From Corynebacterium matruchotii (GTDB lineage Bacteria > Actinomycetota > Actinomycetes > Mycobacteriales > Mycobacteriaceae), in NCBI RefSeq assembly GCF_011612265.2, contig NZ_CP050134.2, positions 1,240,001 to 1,304,000 of the forward strand: 64,000 nt of DNA. The letters are read 5' to 3'. Position 1 is the stretch's first letter. Each line of letters opens with the position of its first letter. The notes under the pieces were generated by a model. It did not search any database. It was not told where the DNA came from and worked only from the letters and a program-made list of their open reading frames with translations. Below are positions 9,067 to 18,798 of the stretch, one piece after another. The translations under genes were made by a program, and so were the position numbers.

Positions 9067-9978
9067 GTGGAGACGATCAAGGCCTATATCGCGTTGACAA
9101 AACCGCGGGTCATTGAACTTCTCCTTGTTGCCACCATCCCCGCCATGCTTCAGGCCGAGCGTGGGGAAAACAACATTTTGCTGATCCTCCTCACGTTGCT
9201 TGGTGGGTGGCTGGGGGCGGCGGCCGCGAACACGTTCAACATGGTGGCCGACTCCGATATTGACCAGAAAATGGGGCGCACCCGCGCCCGCCCCCTGGTT
9301 CGACACACCGTCAGCAATCGGGACGCCACCATTTTTGCGTGGGTGTGCACCGTTGTAAGTTTCCTCTGGTTGTGGCTGTTGTGCCATTCCCTGCTGGCCG
9401 CCGGGTTTGTCATGCTCACCATCGTGTTTTATATCCGGGTGTACACAAAGTTTTTGAAGCGCCGCACCCACATGAACATTGTGTGGGGTGGGCTGGCGGG
9501 CTGCATGCCCGTGGTCGTGGGATGGGCGGTCATCACCGATAATCTTCCCCCGGATATGCCCCACCAGTGGTGGCAGGCCGTGGTGTTATTCCTCATTATT
9601 TTCTTCTGGACTCCGCCGCACACGTGGGCGCTGGCCATGAAGTACAAGGAGGACTATGCGGCCGCCGGTGTGCCCATGCTGCCAGTGGTTCGCACCCCGG
9701 TGCAGGTCACTCGCCAAATCGTGTGGTACACCGTCGCCACGGTCATCACCCCCCTGTTTCTGATACCGGCCGCCGGCATGGTGTACGCGGTTACCGCCGT
9801 GGTCACCGGTGTGTGGTTTCTCACCACGGCCATTGTGCTGCACCGGGGGGTGAAAAACGGCGGCAAGGTGAAACCCCTGAAACTGTTTATTCTCTCCAAT
9901 AACTACCTGGCGTTGCTGTTTGTTGGCCTATCCATTGACGCCGTGATGGGATTACCCACCCTAGGCGCCTACTTGTAG
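9067..9978 (+). CDS. ctaB: Protoheme IX farnesyltransferase (haem O synthase)
   Basis: Integral-membrane prenyltransferase that attaches a farnesyl chain to protohaem, the first step toward haem A for cytochrome aa3 oxidase. The 303-residue product is strongly hydrophobic with several membrane helices. It carries the UbiA-type prenyl-diphosphate motif [20 protein letters not shown] near residue 60 and a second conserved region [21 protein letters not shown] near residue 180. The GTG start is preceded by GGAGG about 6 bases upstream. It lies divergent from tkt and convergent with azlD, overlapping it by 18 bases. ctaA, which acts next, is encoded 1 kb away on the other strand. Confidence 0.96.
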   Translation: METIKAYIALTKPRVIELLLVATIPAMLQAERGENNILLILLTLLGGWLGAAAANTFNMVADSDIDQKMGRTRARPLVRHTVSNRDATIFAWVCTVVSFLWLWLLCHSLLAAGFVMLTIVFYIRVYTKFLKRRTHMNIVWGGLAGCMPVVVGWAVITDNLPPDMPHQWWQAVVLFLIIFFWTPPHTWALAMKYKEDYAAAGVPMLPVVRTPVQVTRQIVWYTVATVITPLFLIPAAGMVYAVTAVVTGVWFLTTAIVLHRGVKNGGKVKPLKLFILSNNYLALLFVGLSIDAVMGLPTLGAYL

Positions 9979-10281
9979 CAGTGACAATCCCACGCACACC
10001 CCGGTGCCGACCATGATCGACAGCAGCACATTTCGCCGCCACCAGTGCATAATCATGGTCACCGCCAGCGCCACCACGTATGGTAGCCACCGGCCCGCGG
10101 GGATGGTGCTACAGGCGTAGACGAAGAGGATCACCATTGCCCCCAGCGGCATCCACCGGGAAAACTCCCGCAGAAACCCACTATTGGCCAGGCGGGTTTG
10201 CAGCGGGAACGGGATCACCCGGGTGAAAAACGTCACCACCATGGCCACGATGATTCCCCCAACCACATACCACGTGCTCAT
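9961..10281 (-). CDS. azlD: AzlD/BrnE-type small subunit of branched-chain amino-acid exporter
   Basis: Small hydrophobic protein of about 106 residues with three or four membrane helices, matching the AzlD family that pairs with AzlC. In C. glutamicum the equivalent BrnE works with BrnF to export branched-chain amino acids and methionine. The start is placed at the ATG at 10281 (MSTWYVVGG), which overlaps the azlC stop by four bases; upstream in-frame codons lie within azlC. The 3' end overlaps the end of ctaB on the opposite strand. Substrate is inferred from the family only. Confidence 0.82.
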   Translation of the reverse strand: MSTWYVVGGIIVAMVVTFFTRVIPFPLQTRLANSGFLREFSRWMPLGAMVILFVYACSTIPAGRWLPYVVALAVTMIMHWWRRNVLLSIMVGTGVCVGLSLLQVGA

Positions 10282-10940
10282 AGCCGGTACCTGATTCCCA
10301 ACAGCACCGCGAAGAGGGTCATGGCGACGAGCAGCATGTGGTGGGGTGCCGCCACCAACCCCACCGCCGCGCATGCGGCAGCCAACCCCGCGGTGCTAAC
10401 ATCCCGGGATTGGGCCAGCACATCCATGGCGAGCACCGCGAATAATCCCACTAGGATGAAGTCCAGCCCGGGAATGGTGCCTAACATGTGGGAGGCGAAC
10501 ACCGCCCCCACGGTTGAGCCCGCCAACCAGTGCAGGTGCAGTCCCGCCGTGATGGTGAGGATCCGCCGGGAGGTTCGGGCGTCGGCAGGCAATGCCGACA
10601 CCAGCGCATATGTTTCGTCGGCAAGCGTGAATACCGCGTACGCCCGCGCCCACCAGCCCCGAACCGCGTGCAGGGGATAGGTGAGCCCGTAAAATATGTG
10701 GCGCGAATTCGTGAAAAACGTGGTGACCGCGATCGTTCCCCACGACGCCCCGCCGGTGAGCAGGCCGATCATAATGAACTCCATGCTGCCCGCATACACC
10801 AACCCGGACAGCATGGGCGCCACCCACCAGGGCAGACCGGCCTGCACCACGACAATGCCCAAGCCGAGCGCCATGGCGAAAAACCCCGCCCACACCGCAC
10901 CAGCTTGCCGGGCTGCTGCCCGAAACTCAGGCGAACCCAT
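10278..10940 (-). CDS. azlC: AzlC/BrnF-type branched-chain amino-acid exporter subunit
   Basis: About 220 residues, mostly hydrophobic, of the AzlC family. The segments AMALGLGIVVVQAGLPWW, GSMEFIMIGLL and FFTNSRHIFYGL are characteristic. With the next gene (azlD) it forms a two-component exporter like C. glutamicum BrnFE. The ATG at 10940 (MGSPEFRAAARQAG) is preferred because the usual family N-terminus begins there; it lies 14 bases inside the end of ctaA, so translation is probably coupled. No adjacent lrp-type regulator is seen, unlike C. glutamicum brnFE. Confidence 0.85.
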   Translation of the reverse strand: MGSPEFRAAARQAGAVWAGFFAMALGLGIVVVQAGLPWWVAPMLSGLVYAGSMEFIMIGLLTGGASWGTIAVTTFFTNSRHIFYGLTYPLHAVRGWWARAYAVFTLADETYALVSALPADARTSRRILTITAGLHLHWLAGSTVGAVFASHMLGTIPGLDFILVGLFAVLAMDVLAQSRDVSTAGLAAACAAVGLVAAPHHMLLVAMTLFAVLLGIRYRL

Positions 10941-11910
10941 ACATGCCGTCCCCCGACGGCGACCCGGTGGTGTGCCGCGGATCCTGATCCAAGGCAGGCC
11001 GCGCCCAACCCTGGGCGTACAGCAGCGACGACACTGCCACAATCACCGAGCTCAAACACACGTGGATCGGAATCGACCACCTGGGCACCCCCAGCCGGAA
11101 CTGGGCGATCCCCACCAGGGCTTGCACCACAATGATGCCGACTAGGGCCCAACCGGTTTTCTGCACCGCCGCCGGCGCCCCCGACCGGCGCAGCAGCACC
11201 ACCAACACCACCAGGATCGCCAGCGAGGCATACAACACCCACGCATGAACGTGCGCAATCAATTCCAGGGGCACCTGCAGTCGACTGTCCTCCCCGACAG
11301 CCGCGTCGCCCGAATGCTGGCCCGCGCCCGTCACCAGGGTACCCGTGGTGAGCACCAGGGCGATGCCCGCGGCAAATACCGCCCCCAGCAGGCGCAGCCC
11401 GGAACTGTAGGTGCGGGCGGGGACGGCATCGTCCGGCTCCCCAATCCGTAAATACAGGATGGCCGCCAACCACACCAGCAGCATGGACGGCAGGAAATGC
11501 AATGCCACCGACCACCAGGCCAATTGCAGCCACACCGAAATGCCGCCAATGACCGCCTGCGCCACAATACCCAACCCTTGGATGAGGGCGTGCATGATGA
11601 TTTCCCGCCGCCGGTGTGCCGCACGCACCGCCACATACACCGCCACCACGAACGCGACCAGCACAAACGTGAGCAGCCGGTTGCCGAACTCGATTGCCTG
11701 GTGTACCGCCGGCGCCGCCCCCTGCACCGGCACCAGCGACCCCTCCTGACAGTTCGGCCAGGTGGAGCAGCCCAAACCAGAGCCGGTTACCCGAACAATT
11801 GACCCGGTGACGGTGATGCCGCCCTGCGATACGAGAAGTAAAAGAGCAAGCCTTCGCTGCAATGCCACGGTCGGCACCAGCGTAAATTTAGAAAGTAACT
11901 TGGTTGGCAC
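10927..11910 (-). CDS. ctaA: Haem A synthase (COX15/CtaA family)
   Basis: Membrane enzyme that oxidises the C8 methyl group of haem O to make haem A for cytochrome aa3 oxidase. The 327 residues contain about eight membrane helices. The family motif GSIVRVTGSGLGCSTWPNC lies near residue 37, followed by HQAIEFGNRLLT with a haem-ligand histidine; later histidines occur in ALHFLPSM and LIAHVHAW. It is transcribed away from mptB and the ABC genes' end, and its last bases overlap azlC. Confidence 0.95.
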   Translation of the reverse strand: MPTKLLSKFTLVPTVALQRRLALLLLVSQGGITVTGSIVRVTGSGLGCSTWPNCQEGSLVPVQGAAPAVHQAIEFGNRLLTFVLVAFVVAVYVAVRAAHRRREIIMHALIQGLGIVAQAVIGGISVWLQLAWWSVALHFLPSMLLVWLAAILYLRIGEPDDAVPARTYSSGLRLLGAVFAAGIALVLTTGTLVTGAGQHSGDAAVGEDSRLQVPLELIAHVHAWVLYASLAILVVLVVLLRRSGAPAAVQKTGWALVGIIVVQALVGIAQFRLGVPRWSIPIHVCLSSVIVAVSSLLYAQGWARPALDQDPRHTTGSPSGDGMYGFA

Positions 11911-11956
11911 GGCACTTATAGTACCTTCCCACCCCGGGGGTGAAGAAGCCAGGCCA

Positions 11957-12715
11957 TCAGTCGGCGAATTTAAACCACCGGGTGGCCGCCGTCACCCCAA
12001 TGATGGTCCACCCGGCGAGCGATATGAGGGCCATTCCGGGAAAAATCCCGTCGAAACTATCCAGCAGGCCACTGGCCAGGGCGACGGACGGCACCGCGGT
12101 GAGGATCGGGGGGAACGTGTCGTGGTTCACCAGCAGGTAGCTGGCCCCGCCGGCCAGCAGCACCCATATGAGGTTCGCAAACCCGAGGACGAGCTCTGAC
12201 GACAGTGTGCCGCCCATGAGCATGCCTAGCGAAGTGAACGCGGTAATGCCGGTGAGGAACACTAGCACGCCGGTGAGAATCCCTTCCGGGGTGGGGGACC
12301 AGCCCAGCAGCAGGGCAATGGTGGTGAGCACAATGATTTGGATGATGGCCACCGCCACCAGCCCGAGGATTTTCCCCACAATGATAATGCCCGCCGGCAC
12401 CCCGGAAGCGCCGGTGCGTTTCAGCGCCCCATAGCGGCGGTCGAACGCGAGCGAAATCGCCTCCCCGGTAAACCCCGAACTCATGGCGGCCACCGCCAGC
12501 ACAATGGGGAACCCCACCCGCATGGGATCGTCCTGCTCTATGACCGGCAGGAGCGTGATCGCCACCAGCATGCACACCGGGATAATGAAACTCAGCAGCA
12601 GCTGCTCGCCATGGCGGAGAAACAGTTTCGCCTCAATGATGGCCTGGGCGCGCAGCATGGTGCGGGTGCTAGCGCGGTGCGGGTCGGGGCGGAAAGTGCC
12701 GGCGGGAAACGTCAT
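11957..12715 (-). CDS. ABC-2 type transporter permease
   Basis: A 252-residue membrane protein with about six helices, preceded by a short basic cytoplasmic N-terminus. The layout (an EAKLFLRHGEQLLLSFIIPV segment, then GEAISLAFDRRYGALKRTG) is typical of ABC-2 family permeases. It begins one base after the stop of the ATPase gene at 12717-13631, so the two form one transporter. Orthologous genes lie next to mptB in mycobacteria (Rv1456c-Rv1458c region). Substrate is unknown; the location suggests cell-envelope precursors or drugs, but nothing in the sequence decides this. Confidence 0.88.
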   Translation of the reverse strand: MTFPAGTFRPDPHRASTRTMLRAQAIIEAKLFLRHGEQLLLSFIIPVCMLVAITLLPVIEQDDPMRVGFPIVLAVAAMSSGFTGEAISLAFDRRYGALKRTGASGVPAGIIIVGKILGLVAVAIIQIIVLTTIALLLGWSPTPEGILTGVLVFLTGITAFTSLGMLMGGTLSSELVLGFANLIWVLLAGGASYLLVNHDTFPPILTAVPSVALASGLLDSFDGIFPGMALISLAGWTIIGVTAATRWFKFAD

Positions 12716-12716
12716 G

Positions 12717-13631
12717 TTAGCTCCTTAAAGTACGGCCGGTAATGTCCAAAAATGCATCTTCCAGGCTGCGGGCATGCGTGTCAAGGTGGGTGATGAGCAC
12801 CCCATCCGCCGCCGCCTGTTGCGCCAGCTTTGCGACGACCTCCGGCCGGGGTGTGGTGTGCAACACGTAGGTGCGGGGTTTCGTGGCCGACACCCCCAAC
12901 TTCTGCCACTCGCCCCGGGACAAGTCCACATCCCCATCGGTTTCGAAATGGATCGTGGTGGCGGTGGCCGCCTGCAACTCCGCTGGGGTGCCCTGGGCCA
13001 CCACCCGGCCGCGGTCCACAATGGTCACCCGATCCGCCAACGCCTGGGCCTCATCCATCAAATGGGTGGTCAAAATCACCGTCACCCCATCCGACCGTAG
13101 GGCCCGCAGCAGGTCCCACACCAGAAGCCGGGACTGGGCGTCCATGCCCGCGGTTGGCTCATCCACAAACACCAGGCGGGGCCGGGAAATCAGCGCCACC
13201 GCCAAATTCAGCCGCTGCTTCTGACCCCCAGACAACCGCCGGTAGGTGGTGCGTTGCACATTCTGCAACCCGAATAATTCCAGCAACCAGTCGGGTGCTA
13301 GCGGGTCCCGGCTGTAGCTTGCCGTGAGCTCCAGCATTTCCCGCACCCGAATCCCCGAATACGACCCCGAATCCTGCAGCATGATCCCCACCTGGGCGCG
13401 CACCTTATCCGGTTCGGTGGCCGGGCTCATGCCCAACACCGAAATCTTCCCGGAATCCGGGCGCTGAAACCCCTCACACATTTCAATCGTGGTGGTCTTC
13501 CCGGCACCATTCGGCCCCAACAAGGCCATGATCGTGCCGGTTTCCACCGTGAAACTCACATTATCGACAGCAGTATGGTCGCCAAACCGCTTGACGACGT
13601 CGACAAGCTCAAGTGCGTAGGGAAAACTCAC
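12717..13631 (-). CDS. ABC transporter ATP-binding protein (ABC-2 type)
   Basis: A 304-residue ATPase. Walker A (GPNGAGKTTT) is near residue 38, the ABC signature (LSGGQKQRLNLA) near residue 138, Walker B (LVFVDEPTAGMD) near residue 160 and the switch histidine (LTTHLMDEA) near residue 190. A C-terminal extension of about 80 residues follows the ATPase core, as in drug/lipid exporters of the CcmA/DrrA type. It starts at GTG, six bases after the mptB stop, and is followed immediately by its permease, so mptB-ATPase-permease form an operon. Confidence 0.92.
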   Translation of the reverse strand: MSFPYALELVDVVKRFGDHTAVDNVSFTVETGTIMALLGPNGAGKTTTIEMCEGFQRPDSGKISVLGMSPATEPDKVRAQVGIMLQDSGSYSGIRVREMLELTASYSRDPLAPDWLLELFGLQNVQRTTYRRLSGGQKQRLNLAVALISRPRLVFVDEPTAGMDAQSRLLVWDLLRALRSDGVTVILTTHLMDEAQALADRVTIVDRGRVVAQGTPAELQAATATTIHFETDGDVDLSRGEWQKLGVSATKPRTYVLHTTPRPEVVAKLAQQAAADGVLITHLDTHARSLEDAFLDITGRTLRS

Positions 13632-13637
13632 GAAGAC

Positions 13638-15397
13638 CTAGTTTAGGCCAATGACCCCACGCCGCTTCAAAATGACATAAGAAACCCCCAGAATCGTGGC
13701 GAAACCTATCACCGCGGCCACATAAATCCACACTACTGTGCCCGGCACCAACCCCAACCCCCGTGGCAGCACGAAAAACGACAAAATTGTGCTGTACACC
13801 ACCACCGTGGTGCGGAAAAACGGCCGATTCGCCCAGGCTGACAACGGCAAAATCGCCCACAGCGCATACCACGGGTGCACCACCGGAAAAAACACACCAT
13901 CACAAACGTTGACACCCCCAACGCCCCCACCGGGGAAATCCGGCCCAAATAGGTGGCCAACAACATGCGCACCATCAACCAGCCCGCAATGAGCACCCCC
14001 ACCGACCGGGTCACCAACAAAATCGCCTCAGTGTGATCCCCCAACTTCAACATTTGCCCAATCCACCCGAACGACACCCCAATCGCCGTGGTGAAACTCA
14101 GCCAGCTCCGAATCGTCGTCGCCCCACCCTGGCCACTAATCCACCCCACCCCAATGCCCGTCACCCACGTCACCACCACCACCGACAACACCAACACCAG
14201 CACCTGCGCCGCCACCGCCAACCCGATCGCCACCAGCCGGGGCTGCCGAATCACCCGGGCCACCGCCATGCCGGTAAACCCCAACCCCACAAACCCCGTC
14301 ACCTTCACCATGCCCGCGCAACTCATCAAAAACCCGCTCGCCGCAATCAACCACACCCCCTGGCCCACCAAATCCAGCCGCACCCGATCCGCCCCCCGCA
14401 ACCCCAACTCCACCCCCACCAGCAGCAACCCCAACAAAATCGCCTCATTATGGATCCCACCCACCAAATGCAGAATCGTCAACGGGTTCAGCACCCCCAA
14501 CCACACCGCTGCCTGCGGAATCACCCCGCACCGGCGGGCCAACTGCACCACCGCCCACCCAATGAGCGCCACACACCCCAACGCCAACAGCCGGTGCGCA
14601 AACACCCCAGCCACCACACTGTCGTTCGTCACCCAACTAATCGCCGCCGCCGCCCCCAACGCCACCGGCCCATACGGGCTAGGCGAATGCGCCCAAATCA
14701 ACGGCACCGACCGGGCCAGCAGATTCTCCGTCCCCAATAAATCAATAGGCCCCGCCGAATACGGGTCCAACCCCTGCACCACAATCGACCCATTCGCCAA
14801 ATACGAATAAATATCCTGCGTAAACAGCGGCGCACCCACCACAATCGGCAACGTCCACGCCACAAATGTCCGCCGAATCATCGACATGCTCAACACCCCG
14901 GTGTGCGGCCGCCCATGCCGCAACGTCACCCCCGTAAACGGGGCCATGACCAGCCACGCCACCACAATCAGGCCAATACCAATGAAACACAATGCCGTAG
15001 ATGTTTGCAGCATCCGGGTGATAAGCGCCCCTCCGGGAAAATCCTCATACGGGTTATTCATCACCGGCATCGCCCCGGCCCCCAACCCACCAAACCCCAA
15101 CAACAACGCCCCCAACGTGCCCAACCACCGTAAAAACGCAAACCGCCGCAGCTCCGAAAACGTGAGCGTGGGCAGCTGGTACGGGTTACTGCGGGACCGG
15201 TCCGGGCCCGAAACCCGCACACTCCCATCCCGGTTCGGGGAAATCAAATCCACCCCGGTGGCGGTCGTCACCAGCAGCGATGCGTGCCGATACTCCGCAT
15301 CCGGGTTATGTAATAATGCCGAACGCGACCCGGCCTTGCCGAAACGGGGAAAGATCGTCCGGAAATGATTCCACCAGGCTACGCGTCGACTCGTCAT
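13638..15397 (-). pseudogene. mptB: Alpha-(1->6)-mannopyranosyltransferase MptB, frameshifted
   Basis: Polyprenyl-phosphate-mannose-dependent membrane glycosyltransferase that extends the mannan core of lipomannan in mycolata. About 560 residues of multi-helix membrane protein run in one frame to near 13893, where the frame is lost inside a run of six T (bases 13887-13892 on the minus strand). The next frame continues with the conserved end FFPVVHPWYALWAILPLSAWA and stops at 13638. One extra T would restore a product of about 590 residues ending in VILKRRGVIGLN. This may be a real inactivating or slippage-corrected frameshift, or a base-calling error. ATG 15397 (MTSRRVAWW) or an upstream GTG at 15424 are possible starts. 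Neighbours sufR and the ABC genes match the mycobacterial Rv1458c-Rv1460 order. Confidence 0.85.
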
Positions 15398-15507
15398 AGC
15401 AGCCGATTGTAATGGCTTCCCCACACATCACGTGCAAAGGGTGTCCTAAATAATCCTGCTAGTGGCAGTGATGAAAAATGCAGCTTGTAACTAGTGCCGA
15501 TTTAGGG

Positions 15508-15519
15508 AACACTAGTGTT
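15508..15519. promoter_or_regulatory. Candidate SufR operator palindrome
   Basis: AACACTAGTGTT is a perfect 12-bp palindrome located 33 bases before the sufR start codon. An additional CTAGTG at 15491-15496 forms a second inverted pair with CACTAG at 15510-15515. SufR-type repressors autoregulate suf operons in mycobacteria through palindromes with ACACT/AGTGT-like arms, so this is the most likely operator. Assignment is by position and symmetry. Confidence 0.55.
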
Positions 15520-15552
15520 GTCTTAAAGAGTTTTGAAGGAGGTGTACGTTCC

Positions 15553-16209
15553 ATGACCCACCGATCCACGGAAGGGGAAACTCGGCGCCTCATCATGCTG
15601 ACCATGCTGCGGGCGGGCACCATAACCGCCACACAACTGGCCCACACTCTTGGACTATCAGCCGCCGGTATCCGCCGCCACCTCGACGCCTTGATCGACG
15701 ACGAATACGCGGAGCTGGTAACAACGAAAAAACCCAGCGGCGGTCGCGGCCGGCCGGCCAAGGCGTTTCGGCTCACCCCCCAAGGGCGAGCCCTCTTCGG
15801 CCACGACTACGATTCCCTGGCAGCACAAGCACTAGCAACTCTCCGGGAAACCGGGGGCGACGAGGCGGTCAAAGCATTCGCCCGCAAACGAGCCCGCGAC
15901 CTGGTGTCCGACGTCGACAAGCGAGACGACGACACCATAGAGCACGCCGCCCACGCGCTTGTCGACGCACTCAGCCGCAACGGATACGCGGCCACCATCG
16001 CCAGCGCCAACCACAGCCTGCAAATCTGCCAACATCACTGCCCCATAGCGGAAGTCGCCGCACAATTCCCCGAATTATGCGAGGCCGAACACGAAGTAAT
16101 CGCCGCACTCTTAGGCCAACACGTCCAACCGCTCGCATCCATTGCCAACGGCAACGACGTGTGCACCACCAACATTCCTCTCACCCCCAACGAAAGGAGC
16201 GATTCATGA
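15553..16209 (+). CDS. sufR: SUF operon transcriptional repressor SufR
   Basis: Iron-sulphur-sensing repressor of the suf operon. The 218 residues begin with a DeoR/ArsR-like winged helix ([19 protein letters not shown] near residue 35, with the wing [13 protein letters not shown] near residue 62). The C-terminus holds the cluster-binding cysteine set [18 protein letters not shown] near residues 160-177 and a later cysteine in NDVCTTN. The ATG at 15553 is chosen because it follows a very strong AAGGAGGTG; an upstream in-frame ATG at 15478 lies within the promoter region. It overlaps sufB by four bases (ATGA), so the two are translationally coupled. Confidence 0.95.
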   Translation: MTHRSTEGETRRLIMLTMLRAGTITATQLAHTLGLSAAGIRRHLDALIDDEYAELVTTKKPSGGRGRPAKAFRLTPQGRALFGHDYDSLAAQALATLRETGGDEAVKAFARKRARDLVSDVDKRDDDTIEHAAHALVDALSRNGYAATIASANHSLQICQHHCPIAEVAAQFPELCEAEHEVIAALLGQHVQPLASIANGNDVCTTNIPLTPNERSDS

Positions 16210-17624
16210 CTCAACCGGCAACCGACGACGAGATCATCGAATCAATTGGCCCCTACAACTACGGTTGGCACGACTCCGATGAAGCCGGCCAAAAAGCCCG
16301 CCGCGGCCTCAGCGAAGAAGTCGTCCGCGACATCTCCGCCAAAAAAAACGAGCCCGAATGGATGCTCGAACACCGGCTCAAAGCCTTAAGCCTCTTTGAG
16401 AAAAAACCCCTACCCACCTGGGGAGCCGACCTTTCCGAAATCGACTTCGACAACATTAAATACTTCGTCCGATCCACCGAAAAACAAGCCGAAAGCTGGG
16501 AAGAACTCCCGGAAGACATTAAACACACCTACGATCGGCTCGGCATCCCCGAGGCGGAAAAACAACGCCTCGTCGCCGGTGTTGCAGCCCAATACGAATC
16601 CGAAGTCGTCTACCACCAAATCCGGGAAGACCTCGAACGGCAAGGCGTCATCTTTCTCGACACCGACACTGCGCTGAAAGAACACCCAGACCTGGTCCAG
16701 GAATACTTCGGCACCATCATCCCACCCGGGGACAACAAATTCGCCGCCCTCAACACCGCAGTGTGGTCCGGCGGATCCTTCGTCTACGTCCCCAAAGGCG
16801 TCCACGTGGAAATCCCCCTCCAGGCGTACTTCCGCATCAACACGGAAAACATGGGCCAATTCGAACGCACCCTCATCATCGTGGACGAAGACGCCTACGT
16901 CCACTATGTGGAAGGCTGCACCGCCCCCATCTACAAAACCGACTCCCTCCACTCCGCAGTGGTGGAAATCATTGTGAAAAAAGGCGGCCGGTGCCGCTAC
17001 ACCACCATCCAAAACTGGTCTAACAACGTCTACAACCTGGTGACGAAACGCACCAAATGCGAAGAAGGCGCCACCATGGAATGGGTGGACGGCAATATCG
17101 GCTCCAAAGTCAGCATGAAATACCCCGCCGTGTGGATGACCGGCCCCCACGCCAAAGGCGAAGTGCTTTCCGTGGCGTTTGCTGGCGAAGGCCAATTCCA
17201 AGACACTGGGGCAAAAATGGTGCACATGGCCCCCCACACCTCCTCCAACATTGTGTCGAAATCCGTGGCCCGCGGCGGGGGCCGCGCCGCCTACCGGGGC
17301 TTGGTGCGCATCAACGCAAACGCCCACCACTCCACCTCCAACGTGGAATGCGACGCCCTCCTCGTCGACAGCATTTCCCGCACCGACACCTACCCCTACA
17401 ACGACATCCGTAACGACCACGTGTCCCTCGGGCACGAAGCCACCGTCTCCCAAGTCTCGGAAGAACAACTGTTCTACCTCATGTCCCGCGGCATTAAAGA
17501 AGACGAAGCCATGGCCATGATCGTCCGCGGATTCGTCGAACCCATCGCCAAAGAACTCCCCATGGAATACGCCCTAGAACTCAACCGGCTGATCGAACTG
17601 CAAATGGAAGGATCGGTGGGGTAA
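16206..17624 (+). CDS. sufB: Fe-S cluster assembly protein SufB
   Basis: Scaffold component of the SufBCD complex that builds iron-sulphur clusters. The 472-residue protein shows the classic SufB sequence: [10 protein letters not shown] near residue 50, [19 protein letters not shown] near residue 195, and the C-terminal [17 protein letters not shown]. The ATG at 16206 follows AAAGGAG; the frame is open upstream, but that region is the sufR coding sequence read in another frame. Second gene of sufRBDCSUT; sufD follows after 5 bases. Confidence 0.97.
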   Translation: MTQPATDDEIIESIGPYNYGWHDSDEAGQKARRGLSEEVVRDISAKKNEPEWMLEHRLKALSLFEKKPLPTWGADLSEIDFDNIKYFVRSTEKQAESWEELPEDIKHTYDRLGIPEAEKQRLVAGVAAQYESEVVYHQIREDLERQGVIFLDTDTALKEHPDLVQEYFGTIIPPGDNKFAALNTAVWSGGSFVYVPKGVHVEIPLQAYFRINTENMGQFERTLIIVDEDAYVHYVEGCTAPIYKTDSLHSAVVEIIVKKGGRCRYTTIQNWSNNVYNLVTKRTKCEEGATMEWVDGNIGSKVSMKYPAVWMTGPHAKGEVLSVAFAGEGQFQDTGAKMVHMAPHTSSNIVSKSVARGGGRAAYRGLVRINANAHHSTSNVECDALLVDSISRTDTYPYNDIRNDHVSLGHEATVSQVSEEQLFYLMSRGIKEDEAMAMIVRGFVEPIAKELPMEYALELNRLIELQMEGSVG

Positions 17625-17629
17625 CCACC

Positions 17630-18790
17630 ATGGCTGAAACTGTAAAAAACGCAACAGTCCACAACACCAAAGGCGACCTATTCACCTCCTTCAACGTGGA
17701 CGACTTCGACATTCCCCACGGCAAAGACGAAGTCTGGCGCTTCGTGCCTTTACGACGCCTGAACGGGCTCCACAACGGCACCTTCCCGGCCCAAACAGCA
17801 GAAAACGTGGAAATCACCGGAACCTCTTCCGAGAAAATTTCCAAAACCGACCCTCGGGTGGGCCGCAGCGCCGCCCCCGTCGACCGGGTAGGGGCCCAAG
17901 CCTTCACCTCCGCCCAGGAAGCCCACTATGTGAAATTTGCCGCCGGCACGGTCACCAACGAACCGGTACAAATCACCACCACCGGGGCGGGCGCAGGCCA
18001 CACCACCTTCGCCCACATCGTCGTTGAAGTAGAAGAAGGTGCCGAGGCCGTCGTTAACCTGCACTACCAAGGCAACGGCACCCACGCCGACAATGTGGAA
18101 TTCGTCATCGGCGACAACGCGAAACTCACCGTTATCACCGACGCCTCCTGGGACGACGACGCCATCCACCTTTCCGGGCACACCGCCATCCTCGGGCGCG
18201 ACAGCACCCTCCGGCACTCGGTAGCCCTCTTCGGCGGCAACGTGGTACGCATCATCCCCCGAGTCCGATTCACCGGCCCCGGCGGCGACGCGGAACTCCT
18301 CGGCGTGTACTTCGCCGACGACGGCCAATTCTTCGAACAACGCCTCCTCGTCGACCATGCGGTACCCAACTGCCGCAGCAACGTACTCTACAAAGGCGCC
18401 CTCCAAGCCGACCCCTCTTCCAAGAAACCAGAAGCCCGCACCGCCTGGGTGGGGGACGTGCTCATCCGCGCCAACGCGCAAGGCACCGACACGTACGAAG
18501 CAAACCGTAACCTCGTACTCACCGAAGGCGCCCGCGCCGACGCCGTACCCAATCTAGAAATCGAAACCGGCGAAATCATCGGCGCCGGCCATGCCGCCAC
18601 CGTCGGCCGCTTCGACGATGAACAAGAATTCTACCTGCGGGCCCGCGGCATCCCCCCGGAAGAAGCCCGACGACTCATCGTCCGCGGATTCTTCTCCGAA
18701 GTCATCGGCCGCATCCCCGTGGCCGCCATCCGGGAAGACCTGGAAAACCGGGTTGCCGCCGAACTAGAAGCCCTCCAACAGCACACATAG
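17630..18790 (+). CDS. sufD: Fe-S cluster assembly protein SufD
   Basis: SufB paralogue that completes the SufBC2D scaffold. The 386-residue product has a diverged N-terminal half and a conserved beta-helix C-terminal half. Near residue 255 it reads VLYKGALQ, and near the end it has the RGIPPEEARRLIVRGFFSEV motif shared with SufB. It starts five bases after the sufB stop and is followed eight bases later by sufC, consistent with one transcript. Confidence 0.96.
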   Translation: MAETVKNATVHNTKGDLFTSFNVDDFDIPHGKDEVWRFVPLRRLNGLHNGTFPAQTAENVEITGTSSEKISKTDPRVGRSAAPVDRVGAQAFTSAQEAHYVKFAAGTVTNEPVQITTTGAGAGHTTFAHIVVEVEEGAEAVVNLHYQGNGTHADNVEFVIGDNAKLTVITDASWDDDAIHLSGHTAILGRDSTLRHSVALFGGNVVRIIPRVRFTGPGGDAELLGVYFADDGQFFEQRLLVDHAVPNCRSNVLYKGALQADPSSKKPEARTAWVGDVLIRANAQGTDTYEANRNLVLTEGARADAVPNLEIETGEIIGAGHAATVGRFDDEQEFYLRARGIPPEEARRLIVRGFFSEVIGRIPVAAIREDLENRVAAELEALQQHT

Positions 18791-18798
18791 GAACACAC

